Part shown: positions 1 to 7,882 of the stretch, piece by piece
Layout: every line of letters starts with the position of its first letter
Position numbering within the stretch: the first letter of the stretch is position 1
Assembly (NCBI RefSeq): GCF_900168255.1
Contig: NZ_LT799838.1
Span: forward strand, 372,001-436,000
From: Psychrobacter sp. DAB_AL43B
Lineage (GTDB): Bacteria > Pseudomonadota > Gammaproteobacteria > Pseudomonadales > Moraxellaceae
Direction of reading: 5' to 3'
DNA: 64,000 nucleotides
Translations under genes and position numbers: made by a program
Notes under the pieces: generated by a model
What the model saw: only the letters and a program-made list of their open reading frames with translations
What the model was told of the DNA's origin: nothing
Databases searched by the model: none

Positions 1-340
1 AGATGCGCCCGCTAGCGAAGTGGAAGATGATACGATTGCTTCGGTCAATACAGGCGTGAATCAGATAACATATTTATGTTCACCTGAGCTAACGGTTGAA
101 GCGACTTACAAAGATACTGACAATCAAGTGGTTATTGGCACTGCCAAAGGAACGGTAACCTTGACGAAAACCAATGATGCCAGCAACCCTGAGGTATTTG
201 AAGCAGCAACTGCTATCGATGGTGGCGAAGGATTTGTACAGTGGCGCGTGGCTCATAAAGAACGTGAAACGGGCGTGATGCGTACGGCCGGTACGGATGC
301 AGCCAATATAAGTACTTATGAGTGTAAGAAAACAGTATAA
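1..340 (+). CDS. C-terminal fragment of an MliC-like (lysozyme inhibitor-like) protein, partial
   Basis: The reading frame is open from the left edge, so only the C-terminal part (about 112 residues) is present and the start lies outside the window. The visible part begins with an Ala/Pro/Glu/Asp-rich linker. It continues into a beta-rich domain with one Cys near its beginning (YLCSPEL) and one close to the end (STYECKK), a spacing that resembles the disulfide-bonded MliC/PliC periplasmic inhibitors of c-type lysozyme. A lipoprotein signal would be expected upstream but cannot be seen. The family call is tentative, and an unrelated periplasmic beta protein is possible. The transcript ends at the hairpin at 441-468. 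Confidence 0.4.
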   Translation, partial: DAPASEVEDDTIASVNTGVNQITYLCSPELTVEATYKDTDNQVVIGTAKGTVTLTKTNDASNPEVFEAATAIDGGEGFVQWRVAHKERETGVMRTAGTDAANISTYECKKTV

Positions 341-440
341 AATGCCGTGTAAGAATGGTTTTTATGGTTAATTTATTTTCAACGTAGCATGTGATGATCG
401 ATATGTTGATTTTATTTTATGTTGATTACAATGCCTTATA

Positions 441-468
441 AAAAAAGCAACGTTCGCGTTGCTTTTTT
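441..468. terminator. Bidirectional rho-independent terminator
   Basis: A perfect 12-bp stem with a TTCG tetraloop is flanked by A6 on the left and T6 on the right. It lies between the convergent genes ending at 340 (+) and 500 (-) and can serve both. Confidence 0.9.
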
Positions 469-499
469 GCATTTGATAGATAAATCCTTTAAAAACGAT

Positions 500-1168
500 T
501 TATCTCTTATGCGCAGAATTACGCTCATGCGCTAAAAACCCTTCTTCTTTGACGTCTAGCTCTTCATGTTTCAGTTCGACTTCGATGCTATCAGTATGGC
601 TATGTGTGGTTTTCTCAATAGCTACTTCTTGAATGACATAGGTGTCTTTGGTGATAGTCGCTACTTGACGTGACAGGATTATCTCAATCGGTTCATCACC
701 AATCTCAACTTGTTTACCATTGATGGTAACGACCGCCTTACTATCTAACGATGGCTCAACGTGACGCAAGATATCTTTATCATCATAGTTACCTGACAAT
801 AAATCTTGACTCTCGGTATCGTGATAGTCCGTCCGTATGGTCACATATTCTTCGACCAGCTCAATAGGTACTTGGATTGTTTTGGTACGAAAGTGCTTAG
901 TAACGGTTACTTTACCAACATCTAAGCGTTCTTTGTTGACGACTGGACGCTCTTCTAGTAACTCTAGATAACCGCCGTTACCGTTATCAGTACCTATTAG
1001 ATTGTTTGAAAGACTGCCTTTTTGATTGGCTAATATCGCTTGCTCCTGACTATTTTCAGGTAACGATAAGTCAGATGATATTAAATCATCTTTGGTGCCG
1101 CTAGCAGTATTATCGGTAAAGTCAGGATAGTTATTGTCAGGATAATTGTTTTCATTATTGGTGTTCAT
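500..1168 (-). CDS. DUF2382 (YsnF/AvaK-type) domain protein
   Basis: Predicted 222-residue soluble acidic protein. The first 65 residues are Asn/Asp/Ser-rich and probably disordered. From the LELLEERP motif onward it shows the DUF2382 pattern of alternating charged beta strands (VNKERLDVGKV, EEYVTI, EIILSR, VIQEVAI, EVELKHEELDV). DUF2382 proteins are associated with general stress responses in bacteria, but no biochemical activity is established. I chose the ATG at 1168 rather than 1174 because AAGGA is 8 bases from the former and nearly abuts the latter. It lies downstream of a related PRC/DUF2382 gene on the same strand, separated by a terminator, so the two are probably separate units. It may be a paralogue that lost the PRC-barrel. 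Confidence 0.8.
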   Translation of the reverse strand: MNTNNENNYPDNNYPDFTDNTASGTKDDLISSDLSLPENSQEQAILANQKGSLSNNLIGTDNGNGGYLELLEERPVVNKERLDVGKVTVTKHFRTKTIQVPIELVEEYVTIRTDYHDTESQDLLSGNYDDKDILRHVEPSLDSKAVVTINGKQVEIGDEPIEIILSRQVATITKDTYVIQEVAIEKTTHSHTDSIEVELKHEELDVKEEGFLAHERNSAHKR

Positions 1169-1241
1169 GGTCATATTCCTTATTTTTATATATGAAAGAT
1201 ATTATATGTAAAAGTTAATATGGATAAAAAACGGTTAGATA

Positions 1242-1273
1242 TAAAAAAAGACCAGAGACGGAGCTCTGGTCTT
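1242..1273 (-). terminator. Terminator after the PRC/DUF2382 gene
   Basis: A 10-bp perfect stem (1248-1257 with 1264-1273) has a 6-base loop, and on the minus strand it is followed by a T7 run. It ends the transcript of the gene at 1459-2307. Confidence 0.85.
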
Positions 1274-1412
1274 ATCTACTGAGCGAGAGGCTCAGCTGCT
1301 AATTTCTATCGCATAGTGGTTCTTTAAATAACAATACTTTAAATAATAATGCTTTGAATAGTACGTTTAAGATAAAAAGATATCTCAACCACTAATCAGA
1401 TCTTGCAACTAT

Positions 1413-1472
1413 GCGAAAGAGTAGCGTGTTACATACCACGAGGCGAAAGAGTAGCGTGTTACATACCACGAG
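1413..1472. repeat. 30-bp perfect tandem duplication across a stop codon
   Basis: Two identical 30-bp units (1413-1442 and 1443-1472) lie head to tail. The inner unit holds the last codons and stop codon of the PRC/DUF2382 gene. The outer unit is a spare copy in the 3' untranslated region, including a second copy of the stop triplet. Confidence 0.95.
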
Positions 1473-2307
1473 CGCGGCGTACGTCTTCGGCAGTAATGTC
1501 ATCACGAGTAAAGAGATTACCATCACGGTCAATTACATTACCATCACCATCGACATCTAGCTCTTCACGCTGAATAGTTTCTACGAGAGTTTCAGTGCGA
1601 TGCTCTGACGTTTTACCGACATTTACTTCTTCAGTGACATACGTCTCTTTATTCACGCGTGCACGTTCTGCTTCTAGCTCAACTTCAATGGTCTGATTAC
1701 CATCGATATCACCGATACGGCGATCTGTTGGGCGATCTACATTGGTACGTTCGATATTGGCATGTTCTTCTTCTAGATCGACATCGATATTACGCTCTTC
1801 GGTGACGACATGCTTACCAACTTTTACCAAGCCTGCGACGATACGATCTTTATTGACGGTCAAACGCTCTTCTAATAGCTCCAGCGTATTTGGCGCGTCA
1901 TAGTTATGGTCGGCAATTTCCATACGCTCTGCAACTGGAACCGTATCAGCAACAAACGATTGACGGTCTTTTTCATACTGATCTTTGTAACTATATTGAT
2001 AATCGTGGTCGTACACTTCCATTGCTTCTACTTGCGCTTGGGTTAAGCTATCAAAGAAGACATCATCCCCAACGATACGTGCCAAACCTGCTGGTACTAG
2101 CACTTCTTTTGAGCTGAACCAACCGCCCACATCAACAATTAAATAACGAATACGACCAGTGGTGTCTTCTACCAAGGCGCCATCAATCTTACCAATTTTT
2201 TCTTCATTAACACCATAGGCTGTTTTGCCTGTTGGATCATAATAGTCATCACCGATAAGGTCGTGGTGAGTCGCTTGAATATCTTTTAAACGAATTAGTT
2301 GGCTCAT
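1459..2307 (-). CDS. PRC-barrel and DUF2382 domain stress-type protein
   Basis: A 282-residue acidic soluble protein. Residues about 5-90 form a PRC-barrel (IGKIDGALVEDTTGRIRYLIVD, then a beta strand with KEVLVPAG), a small beta-barrel fold also found in RimM and photosynthetic reaction centre H subunits. After a linker, residues about 140-270 form a DUF2382 domain starting at LELLEERLTVNKDR. This PRC-DUF2382 architecture is common in stress-induced proteins of desiccation- or radiation-exposed bacteria; the molecular role is unknown. A good AAGGAAG ribosome site is 6 bases before the ATG. The C-terminus is Asp-rich (DVDGDGNVIDRDGN) and looks able to bind Ca2+, an inference only. Its end carries the 30-bp tandem duplication. 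Confidence 0.85.
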   Translation of the reverse strand: MSQLIRLKDIQATHHDLIGDDYYDPTGKTAYGVNEEKIGKIDGALVEDTTGRIRYLIVDVGGWFSSKEVLVPAGLARIVGDDVFFDSLTQAQVEAMEVYDHDYQYSYKDQYEKDRQSFVADTVPVAERMEIADHNYDAPNTLELLEERLTVNKDRIVAGLVKVGKHVVTEERNIDVDLEEEHANIERTNVDRPTDRRIGDIDGNQTIEVELEAERARVNKETYVTEEVNVGKTSEHRTETLVETIQREELDVDGDGNVIDRDGNLFTRDDITAEDVRRARGM

Positions 2308-2730
2308 TATTATCTTCCTTTTGTATGAGTAAATTAATAATTATTTTAAATTTACATTACTAGAAAACGAATAATCGTTTTGCTAATAAGTGGTTGTACT
2401 AAACTCAGGATGGTAGCAAAGTACGTTAAGCCGTCTTTGCATCAACTTGTAATCATCGTAACAGCTGAATTTTCAGGGCGATATATGAGCAAGGTAGCAA
2501 AGTGTGCACTTGAGGTAATTGCGTGTAATAGGCTGTAAATGGCACAAGCCATATATAAATTTAAGTTAACGTTTTCTTACTATGATAAATAGCTCCTGCA
2601 TATTTGTAATTTATAAGTACAAAAAAACCGCAAAGCCATAAGCAATGCGGTTAGTAGGTCTTGGAAAATAAGTAAGAATATCAAATAATATTATCGACTC
2701 TAGCAGCTCGATAATTAAAACGATTAAATA
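2308..2730. other. Gene-free stretch between DUF2382 and thiolase genes
   Basis: This 423-bp stretch holds the promoter side of the PRC/DUF2382 gene and, at its right end, the thiolase terminator. I see no convincing ORF or RNA gene in it. Confidence 0.6.
2621..2652 (-). terminator. Terminator after thiolase gene
   Basis: The stem AACCGCA (2626-2632) pairs with TGCGGTT (2646-2652). On the minus strand it is followed by a T7 run. Confidence 0.75.
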
Positions 2731-3912
2731 TTAAGCAAGTTCAATCGCAACGGCTACTGCTTCACCACCACCGATACATAAAGTCGCAACGCCTTTTTTG
2801 CCGCCAGTACGCTTTAGAGAGTTGATAAGAGTAATTAAAATACGAGCACCTGAACACCCTACTGGGTGACCGAGCGCACAAGCACCGCCTTCAATGTTTA
2901 CTTTAGCATGTTCGATGTTTAGCTCATCCATAGCCGCCATCGTAACCATGGCAAAGGCTTCATTGATTTCCCATAGATCGACATCAGCTACTGACCAGCC
3001 AGCGCTTGCTAAAACCTTTTCAATTGCACCAATCGGAGCAATGGTAAATTCGCTTGGATGACGAGAGTTAGAAACGCTCGCAACGATACGCGCTTGGTAA
3101 TCAAGACCTTCAGCTTTGGCTTGTGACTCTTTCATTAATACCACTGCGGCAGCACCGTCTGAGATTGAGCTGGCATTTGCCGCCGTGATAGTACCATCTT
3201 TTGCAAAGGCTGGGCGTAGGGTAGGAATGCGCTCAGCGTTGGCAAGGGCTGGCTGTTCGTCAGTATCAACGGTTTGCTCGCCCTTACGAGTTTTAAAGGT
3301 AACGGGCTCAATCTCATCTTCGAAATGGCCCTCTTTAATAGCTGTTAACGCACGGTTAAGCGATTCGATAGCAAAATCATCCATTTGCTCACGGCTATAG
3401 CCTTTTTCATTCGCCATTTCTTGAGCAAATTGACCCATCAGCTTGCCTGTTTCGGCATCTTCTAGACCATCTAAGAACATATGATCTTTGACTTCTTTAT
3501 GTCCCATGCGATAACCGCCACGTGAACCTGGCATGATGTAAGGGGCATTGGTCATCGATTCCATGCCACCGGCAACAGCGACATTAAAGCTGCCAGCTTT
3601 GATACCGTCATGGGCTTGCATGACTGCTTTTAGACCTGAGCCACATAGTTTGTTGATCGTAACTGCACCCGTTGCATCAGACAAACCTGCTTTACGCATC
3701 GCTTGACGAGCAGGGCCTTGACCTAAGCCCGCGGTCAAGATACAACCCATGATGACTTCATCAATACTATCGATGTTAACGCCTGAGCGCTCAACAGCCG
3801 CTTTGATAGCAGTAGCGCCCAAGTCTGTTGCGCTTACCTCTGTAAGTGCGCCTTGGAAGCCACCCATTGGAGTACGTGCGCCGTTTAAAATTACCACTGC
3901 ATCATTTGACAT
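2731..3912 (-). CDS. Acetyl-CoA C-acetyltransferase (thiolase)
   Basis: A 393-residue class II thiolase, the usual length. It catalyses reversible condensation of two acetyl-CoA to acetoacetyl-CoA, used in ketogenic or polyhydroxyalkanoate routes or in acetoacetate breakdown. The catalytic set is complete: Cys90 in NKLCGSGLK, the NEAFA motif, His349 in GHPVGCSG and Cys379 in CIGGGEA. AAGGAAA precedes the ATG. It follows the homoserine dehydrogenase gene by 59 bases on the same strand, so cotranscription is possible, although no pathway links them. I see no phaB or CoA-transferase beside it, so biosynthetic and degradative roles cannot be separated here, and I give no symbol (atoB and phaA are both candidates). 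Confidence 0.93.
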   Translation of the reverse strand: MSNDAVVILNGARTPMGGFQGALTEVSATDLGATAIKAAVERSGVNIDSIDEVIMGCILTAGLGQGPARQAMRKAGLSDATGAVTINKLCGSGLKAVMQAHDGIKAGSFNVAVAGGMESMTNAPYIMPGSRGGYRMGHKEVKDHMFLDGLEDAETGKLMGQFAQEMANEKGYSREQMDDFAIESLNRALTAIKEGHFEDEIEPVTFKTRKGEQTVDTDEQPALANAERIPTLRPAFAKDGTITAANASSISDGAAAVVLMKESQAKAEGLDYQARIVASVSNSRHPSEFTIAPIGAIEKVLASAGWSVADVDLWEINEAFAMVTMAAMDELNIEHAKVNIEGGACALGHPVGCSGARILITLINSLKRTGGKKGVATLCIGGGEAVAVAIELA

Positions 3913-3971
3913 CGTTATTTCCTTTTTTATGTATTTTCATTACAAATATTTGACTTACTTAAAGGACGGAT

Positions 3972-5315
3972 TTACGCCAGCTCGTCTAAGCGAATACGTA
4001 CCACTTTATCAGTAACCGTATCTAGCTTCTCAATTTTTTCAATCGCCAGATTCATCTGACTCTCAACCACAGGTAGCGTCAAGATAATCACGGGCACTTG
4101 ACCAAGTTTATGGGCAGGTTTTTGTAAAATGGCATCGATATTGATACCAGCATCACTTAAAATACGTGTGATATCAGCCAATACTCCAGGATTATCATAA
4201 GCATGAACGCGTAAATAATAACCGGTTATCATCTGTTCAGCACGCAATATCGGCGTGTCCGATAATTGCTCAGGGATAAAGGCTAAGTGTGGGACATGAT
4301 GACCGTTATTGCCTACATCATTGTTATCTTTGCTACCTAAGACACGAACCAAGTCCATGACATCTGCCATCACCGCAGAAGCCGTCGCGCCTGCACCTGC
4401 ACCGTCGCCACAATAGAGCGTTTGCCCAAGTGGGTGAGAGTTTACCAACACGGCATTTTTTACGCCATTCACGTTGGCAAGTAAGGCGTTTTGCGGGATA
4501 AGTGTTGGGTGTACACGCAGCTCAATACCGGCGGCTTCATCATTACCTGCACCATCACGGCGCACGGCAAAACCTAAATGCTTGATACGGTAGCCAAGCT
4601 CTTCGGCATAGTTAACGTCTTGTAAGGTAATACCCGTAATGCCTTCACAGTAAACTTTGTCAAACTGTAGCGGAATACCAAAGGCGATAGAAGCAAGTAG
4701 TGCCAGTTTGTGCGCTGCATCAATCCCTTCAACATCAAAAGTCGGGTCTGCTTCAGCATAACCGAGCTCTTGTGCTTCGCTTAGCACATCTGCAAATGGA
4801 CGACCCTTATCACGCATTTCAGTCATGATAAAGTTGCCAGTACCATTAATGATGCCAGCCAACCAGTCGATTTTATTGGCAGCTAATCCTTCACGCATGA
4901 CTTTAATAATCGGAATACCGCCAGCTACCGCTGCTTCATAAGCGACATGGACATTATGTTGTTCCGCAAAAGCGAAAATCTCATTACCATGCTCAGCCAA
5001 TAATGCTTTATTCGCCGTAACCACATGCTTGCCGTTTTTAATGGCGTGCATAATGACGTCTTTCGCGAGAGTAGTACCGCCAATCACTTCGATGACAATA
5101 TCGACATTGTCACTGGCAGCGATTGCCATCAAGTCACTGTTTTGAATAATATTAGGATCGATATCATCACGCTGACGACGAGTACCGACTTCGGTAATCA
5201 TAATGTCGCGTCCGCTACGACGTTTTAGTTCATCTAAATTGTCATTGATTAGATTGATCACACCCGTTCCGACGGTGCCTAAACCAAGTATCGCTAGTTT
5301 GATGGATTTGCTCAC
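3972..5315 (-). CDS. hom: Homoserine dehydrogenase
   Basis: A 447-residue monofunctional homoserine dehydrogenase. It reduces aspartate semialdehyde to homoserine in threonine, methionine and isoleucine synthesis. Visible parts: the N-terminal nucleotide-binding GLGTVGTGV, the NKALLA motif, the catalytic-domain GIINGTGNFI stretch, and a C-terminal ACT domain (about 365-447, beginning YYLRVHAYDNPGVLADI) that usually mediates threonine feedback inhibition. The start is GTG, with GAGG 5 bases upstream. The gene lies between dsbC (232 bases upstream) and thiolase (59 bases downstream). In related bacteria thrC often follows hom; here it does not, and this is the only unusual point. Confidence 0.95.
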   Translation of the reverse strand: MSKSIKLAILGLGTVGTGVINLINDNLDELKRRSGRDIMITEVGTRRQRDDIDPNIIQNSDLMAIAASDNVDIVIEVIGGTTLAKDVIMHAIKNGKHVVTANKALLAEHGNEIFAFAEQHNVHVAYEAAVAGGIPIIKVMREGLAANKIDWLAGIINGTGNFIMTEMRDKGRPFADVLSEAQELGYAEADPTFDVEGIDAAHKLALLASIAFGIPLQFDKVYCEGITGITLQDVNYAEELGYRIKHLGFAVRRDGAGNDEAAGIELRVHPTLIPQNALLANVNGVKNAVLVNSHPLGQTLYCGDGAGAGATASAVMADVMDLVRVLGSKDNNDVGNNGHHVPHLAFIPEQLSDTPILRAEQMITGYYLRVHAYDNPGVLADITRILSDAGINIDAILQKPAHKLGQVPVIILTLPVVESQMNLAIEKIEKLDTVTDKVVRIRLDELA

Positions 5316-5547
5316 AGTATCCTCAAGAGATTAAAGAGTTGGATAAAAAATGCTTCTATGAAAGTATTTAGATTATCAAATTAATTAGATAAAGAAAAAC
5401 TTATATGAAGAACTTGCATAAAGAAGGACTTAGATAAAAATATGCGGCTAATTTTGCCTAGCGCTTTATCGTATCATACCGACAAGCGCTGATGGCGTCT
5501 ACCCACTCTCAATGTCGCCAAAGTCAGCAATATCATAGGATAGCCGA

Positions 5548-6402
5548 TTAGCTAGCATCTATCGCTTGTGCCAATTGGGCGGCGGGTAAATAACCACCCA
5601 CTTGCTGTCCAGATTCAGTAAAGATAGCCGGCGTACCGTTGACACCAAGGCTTCTACCAAGCGCCATTTGCGATTGCACAGGACTGTTACAGCTAGCTGC
5701 TTGTACGTTCGCGCCCATTTTCGCCTGGTCCATAGCGGCTTTACGGTCTTCACTACACCAGATAGCTTCCATCTTTGGAATACTGCCTTCACTACGCGGC
5801 CACGCTAAATAGCGTACTTCAATGCCTAAGGCATTAATCTCGTCCATTTCCTCATGGAGTTTGGTGCAATAAGGGCAATCAGCGTCAGTAAAGGAATAAA
5901 CCACTGACTTAGTCACGCCTTTTGCTGGATAGATAACCATATCTTTTTTATCGACCGCTTTTAGAGCTTGTTGTGCAGTTCGGGCAACCAAAGCACCGCT
6001 GATATCCACAGGCACGTCATCACCAACGGCGATAATTTGCCCTTGAATAATATGTTTACCAGACTTATCGGTAAAGAAAGAAGGTAAACCATCAGCAGTA
6101 ACCCAATAAATATCGTCCATATCGGTTGGTACGGCTGAGAGGATATTTTCTTCAATACCTGAAGCTTTTAAATTGGTTTGTAATGATTTGACCACATCGG
6201 CATTGCTATCTTTAGATATCGAAGTGGTACTGGTTTTGGCTGGCGCACTATTGACAACATTGGTGTTACTGGTCGCATCTGCGGCATTATTAGAACAGCC
6301 AGCAGCAATAATAACCAGCAATGCCGCAGCCGTGGCACGAGATAGGTGGTTGCGAGAGAGTTTTTTGTTAGTGAGCGTAGCTTTAGAATGGAATAAGGAC
6401 AT
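5548..6402 (-). CDS. dsbC: DsbC-like thiol:disulfide interchange protein, probable lipoprotein
   Basis: A 284-residue periplasmic disulfide isomerase. Residues 1-36 form a signal with a lipobox-like end (IIAAGC, Cys36), an uncommon feature for DsbC, which is normally soluble. A Ser/Thr/Asn linker follows, then a dimerization-type domain (about 70-145) and a thioredoxin fold with the redox motif CPYC at 176-179 (CGYC in E. coli) and a cis-proline loop GTPAIF. I chose the ATG at 6402, which has AGGA 8 bases upstream and gives a sensible signal peptide; the frame runs open to 6585 without a better site. DsbC reshuffles wrong disulfides and is reduced by DsbD. The hom gene follows on the same strand. 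DsbG is the alternative assignment. Confidence 0.85.
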   Translation of the reverse strand: MSLFHSKATLTNKKLSRNHLSRATAAALLVIIAAGCSNNAADATSNTNVVNSAPAKTSTTSISKDSNADVVKSLQTNLKASGIEENILSAVPTDMDDIYWVTADGLPSFFTDKSGKHIIQGQIIAVGDDVPVDISGALVARTAQQALKAVDKKDMVIYPAKGVTKSVVYSFTDADCPYCTKLHEEMDEINALGIEVRYLAWPRSEGSIPKMEAIWCSEDRKAAMDQAKMGANVQAASCNSPVQSQMALGRSLGVNGTPAIFTESGQQVGGYLPAAQLAQAIDAS

Positions 6403-6840
6403 ATGGTGTTTCCTATAGGCAGGTGTGCCTAATCGTGTGTTCATGACAAAAGATATTGGGATAAGTGGTAATGGTTTTGCTAAATAAGGGCTGCGATATA
6501 AGGTCTGTGATATAAGATTATTAATGAGATTGTTGTTAATAGATTGTTTTTCAATGATTTCCGCAAATAAAAATTGCAGAATCAATCAGTATAAAGTGCT
6601 CTATATTAACATATTTTTATAAATCACGACGAAAAGCCAGCTTATTGTCTGGCTAAATAAATTATTAGAAAGCCTTCATAATAAAAAATATAATAAGAGA
6701 TAAGATACATTTTTGCTATGTCATATGGCCTTATGTCTAGGTAGGCTACAAGAAATACTATGGTCTATAGCTGTTAGACAGCTATCAGATTTAATAATTA
6801 TTGTTTCAAATTTCTATTTCATTAAGTGTATTTAATTTTA
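6403..6840. other. Divergent intergenic region dsbC / DUF808
   Basis: An AT-rich stretch of about 440 bp that must hold the outward promoters of dsbC and the DUF808 gene. I see no ORF, clear operator or hairpin worth naming. Confidence 0.5.
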
Positions 6841-6850
6841 AGGAACGTCC

Positions 6851-7780
6851 ATGGCAGGTGCCAGTTTATTAACCTTACTTGATGACATCAGCTTGATATT
6901 AGATGATGTCTCCCTGATGACCAAGGTTGCTGCCAAAAAAACGGCTGGCGTCTTAGGTGATGACTTAGCACTTAACGCTGAGCAAGTGACTGGTGTCAAA
7001 GCAGATCGTGAGTTGGCAGTCGTGTGGGCAGTGGCTAAAGGCTCATTCGTCAATAAACTTATCTTAGTGCCATCAGCACTATTGATTAGCGCTATTTATC
7101 CACCGTTAGTAACACTACTGTTGATGTGTGGCGGCTTATATTTGGCCTATGAAGGCGCAGAGAAAGTGATTCATAAGTTTTGGCCGCATCTTTTGCCTCA
7201 CGATGAAGAGCAAAACGCGCGCCTACGTGCCAATGCCGATGAGACTGTTGATTTGGTCGCTTTTGAAAAAGAAAAAATAAAAGGCGCGGTACGCACAGAT
7301 TTTGTACTATCGGCTGAGATTATTGTGATTGCCCTTGGTGCAGCCGCAGGTGCGACGTTGTTAGAGCAAAGCTTGGTTCTCGCTATTATTGCTGTTGCTA
7401 TTACGGTTGGCGTTTATGGCTTGGTCGCTGCTATCGTCAAGATTGATGATTTGGGTCTGTATTTGATGAAGCAATCAGGCAATGTGAAGCAAAAAATAGG
7501 TGAGTTGCTATTAGCTGCTGCGCCAAAATTAATGAAGTTTTTATCTATCGCCGGCACGTTAGCCATGTTTTTAGTAGGGGGTGGCATCTTAGTGCATGGT
7601 ATTGGTTTTTTGCATCATGAAGTTGAGGACATAGCGCATCTGACTGGTGTATTTGAAAGTCTGACGACTATGTTATTAAATGGACTGGTTGGTCTCATTA
7701 TTGGCGTTGTAGTAGTGGCTATTGTCACTGTCGTTGGTAAAATACGAAATAAAGACAAAGATGCTTCTTCTGCGCATTAA
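6851..7780 (+). CDS. DUF808 (YedI-type) inner-membrane protein
   Basis: A 309-residue membrane protein, matching the family length. It opens with the characteristic MAGASLLTLLDDIS, followed by VAAKKTAGVLGDDLALNAEQ, then about six hydrophobic segments (near residues 75-100, 150-170, 175-195, 225-250 and 275-300). The loop after LYLAYEGAEK is charged. Function of the family (E. coli YedI) is unknown. The start is fixed by AAGGAACG before the ATG. It stands alone and converges on rne across a strong terminator. Confidence 0.88.
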   Translation: MAGASLLTLLDDISLILDDVSLMTKVAAKKTAGVLGDDLALNAEQVTGVKADRELAVVWAVAKGSFVNKLILVPSALLISAIYPPLVTLLLMCGGLYLAYEGAEKVIHKFWPHLLPHDEEQNARLRANADETVDLVAFEKEKIKGAVRTDFVLSAEIIVIALGAAAGATLLEQSLVLAIIAVAITVGVYGLVAAIVKIDDLGLYLMKQSGNVKQKIGELLLAAAPKLMKFLSIAGTLAMFLVGGGILVHGIGFLHHEVEDIAHLTGVFESLTTMLLNGLVGLIIGVVVVAIVTVVGKIRNKDKDASSAH

Positions 7781-7816
7781 ATCCATAGTCAGTTAAGCAG
7801 GTTCGATTAAGTATAA

Positions 7817-7852
7817 AAAAGCCCCAAAGTTGCTGACAACTTTGGGGCTTTT
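7817..7852. terminator. Bidirectional terminator between DUF808 gene and rne
   Basis: A perfect 16-bp stem has loop CTGA. An A-run lies on the left and a T-run on the right, so it works for both convergent genes. Confidence 0.93.
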
Positions 7853-7882
7853 ATCGTTAAGGCTACCTTTAGTTTACTGCGA

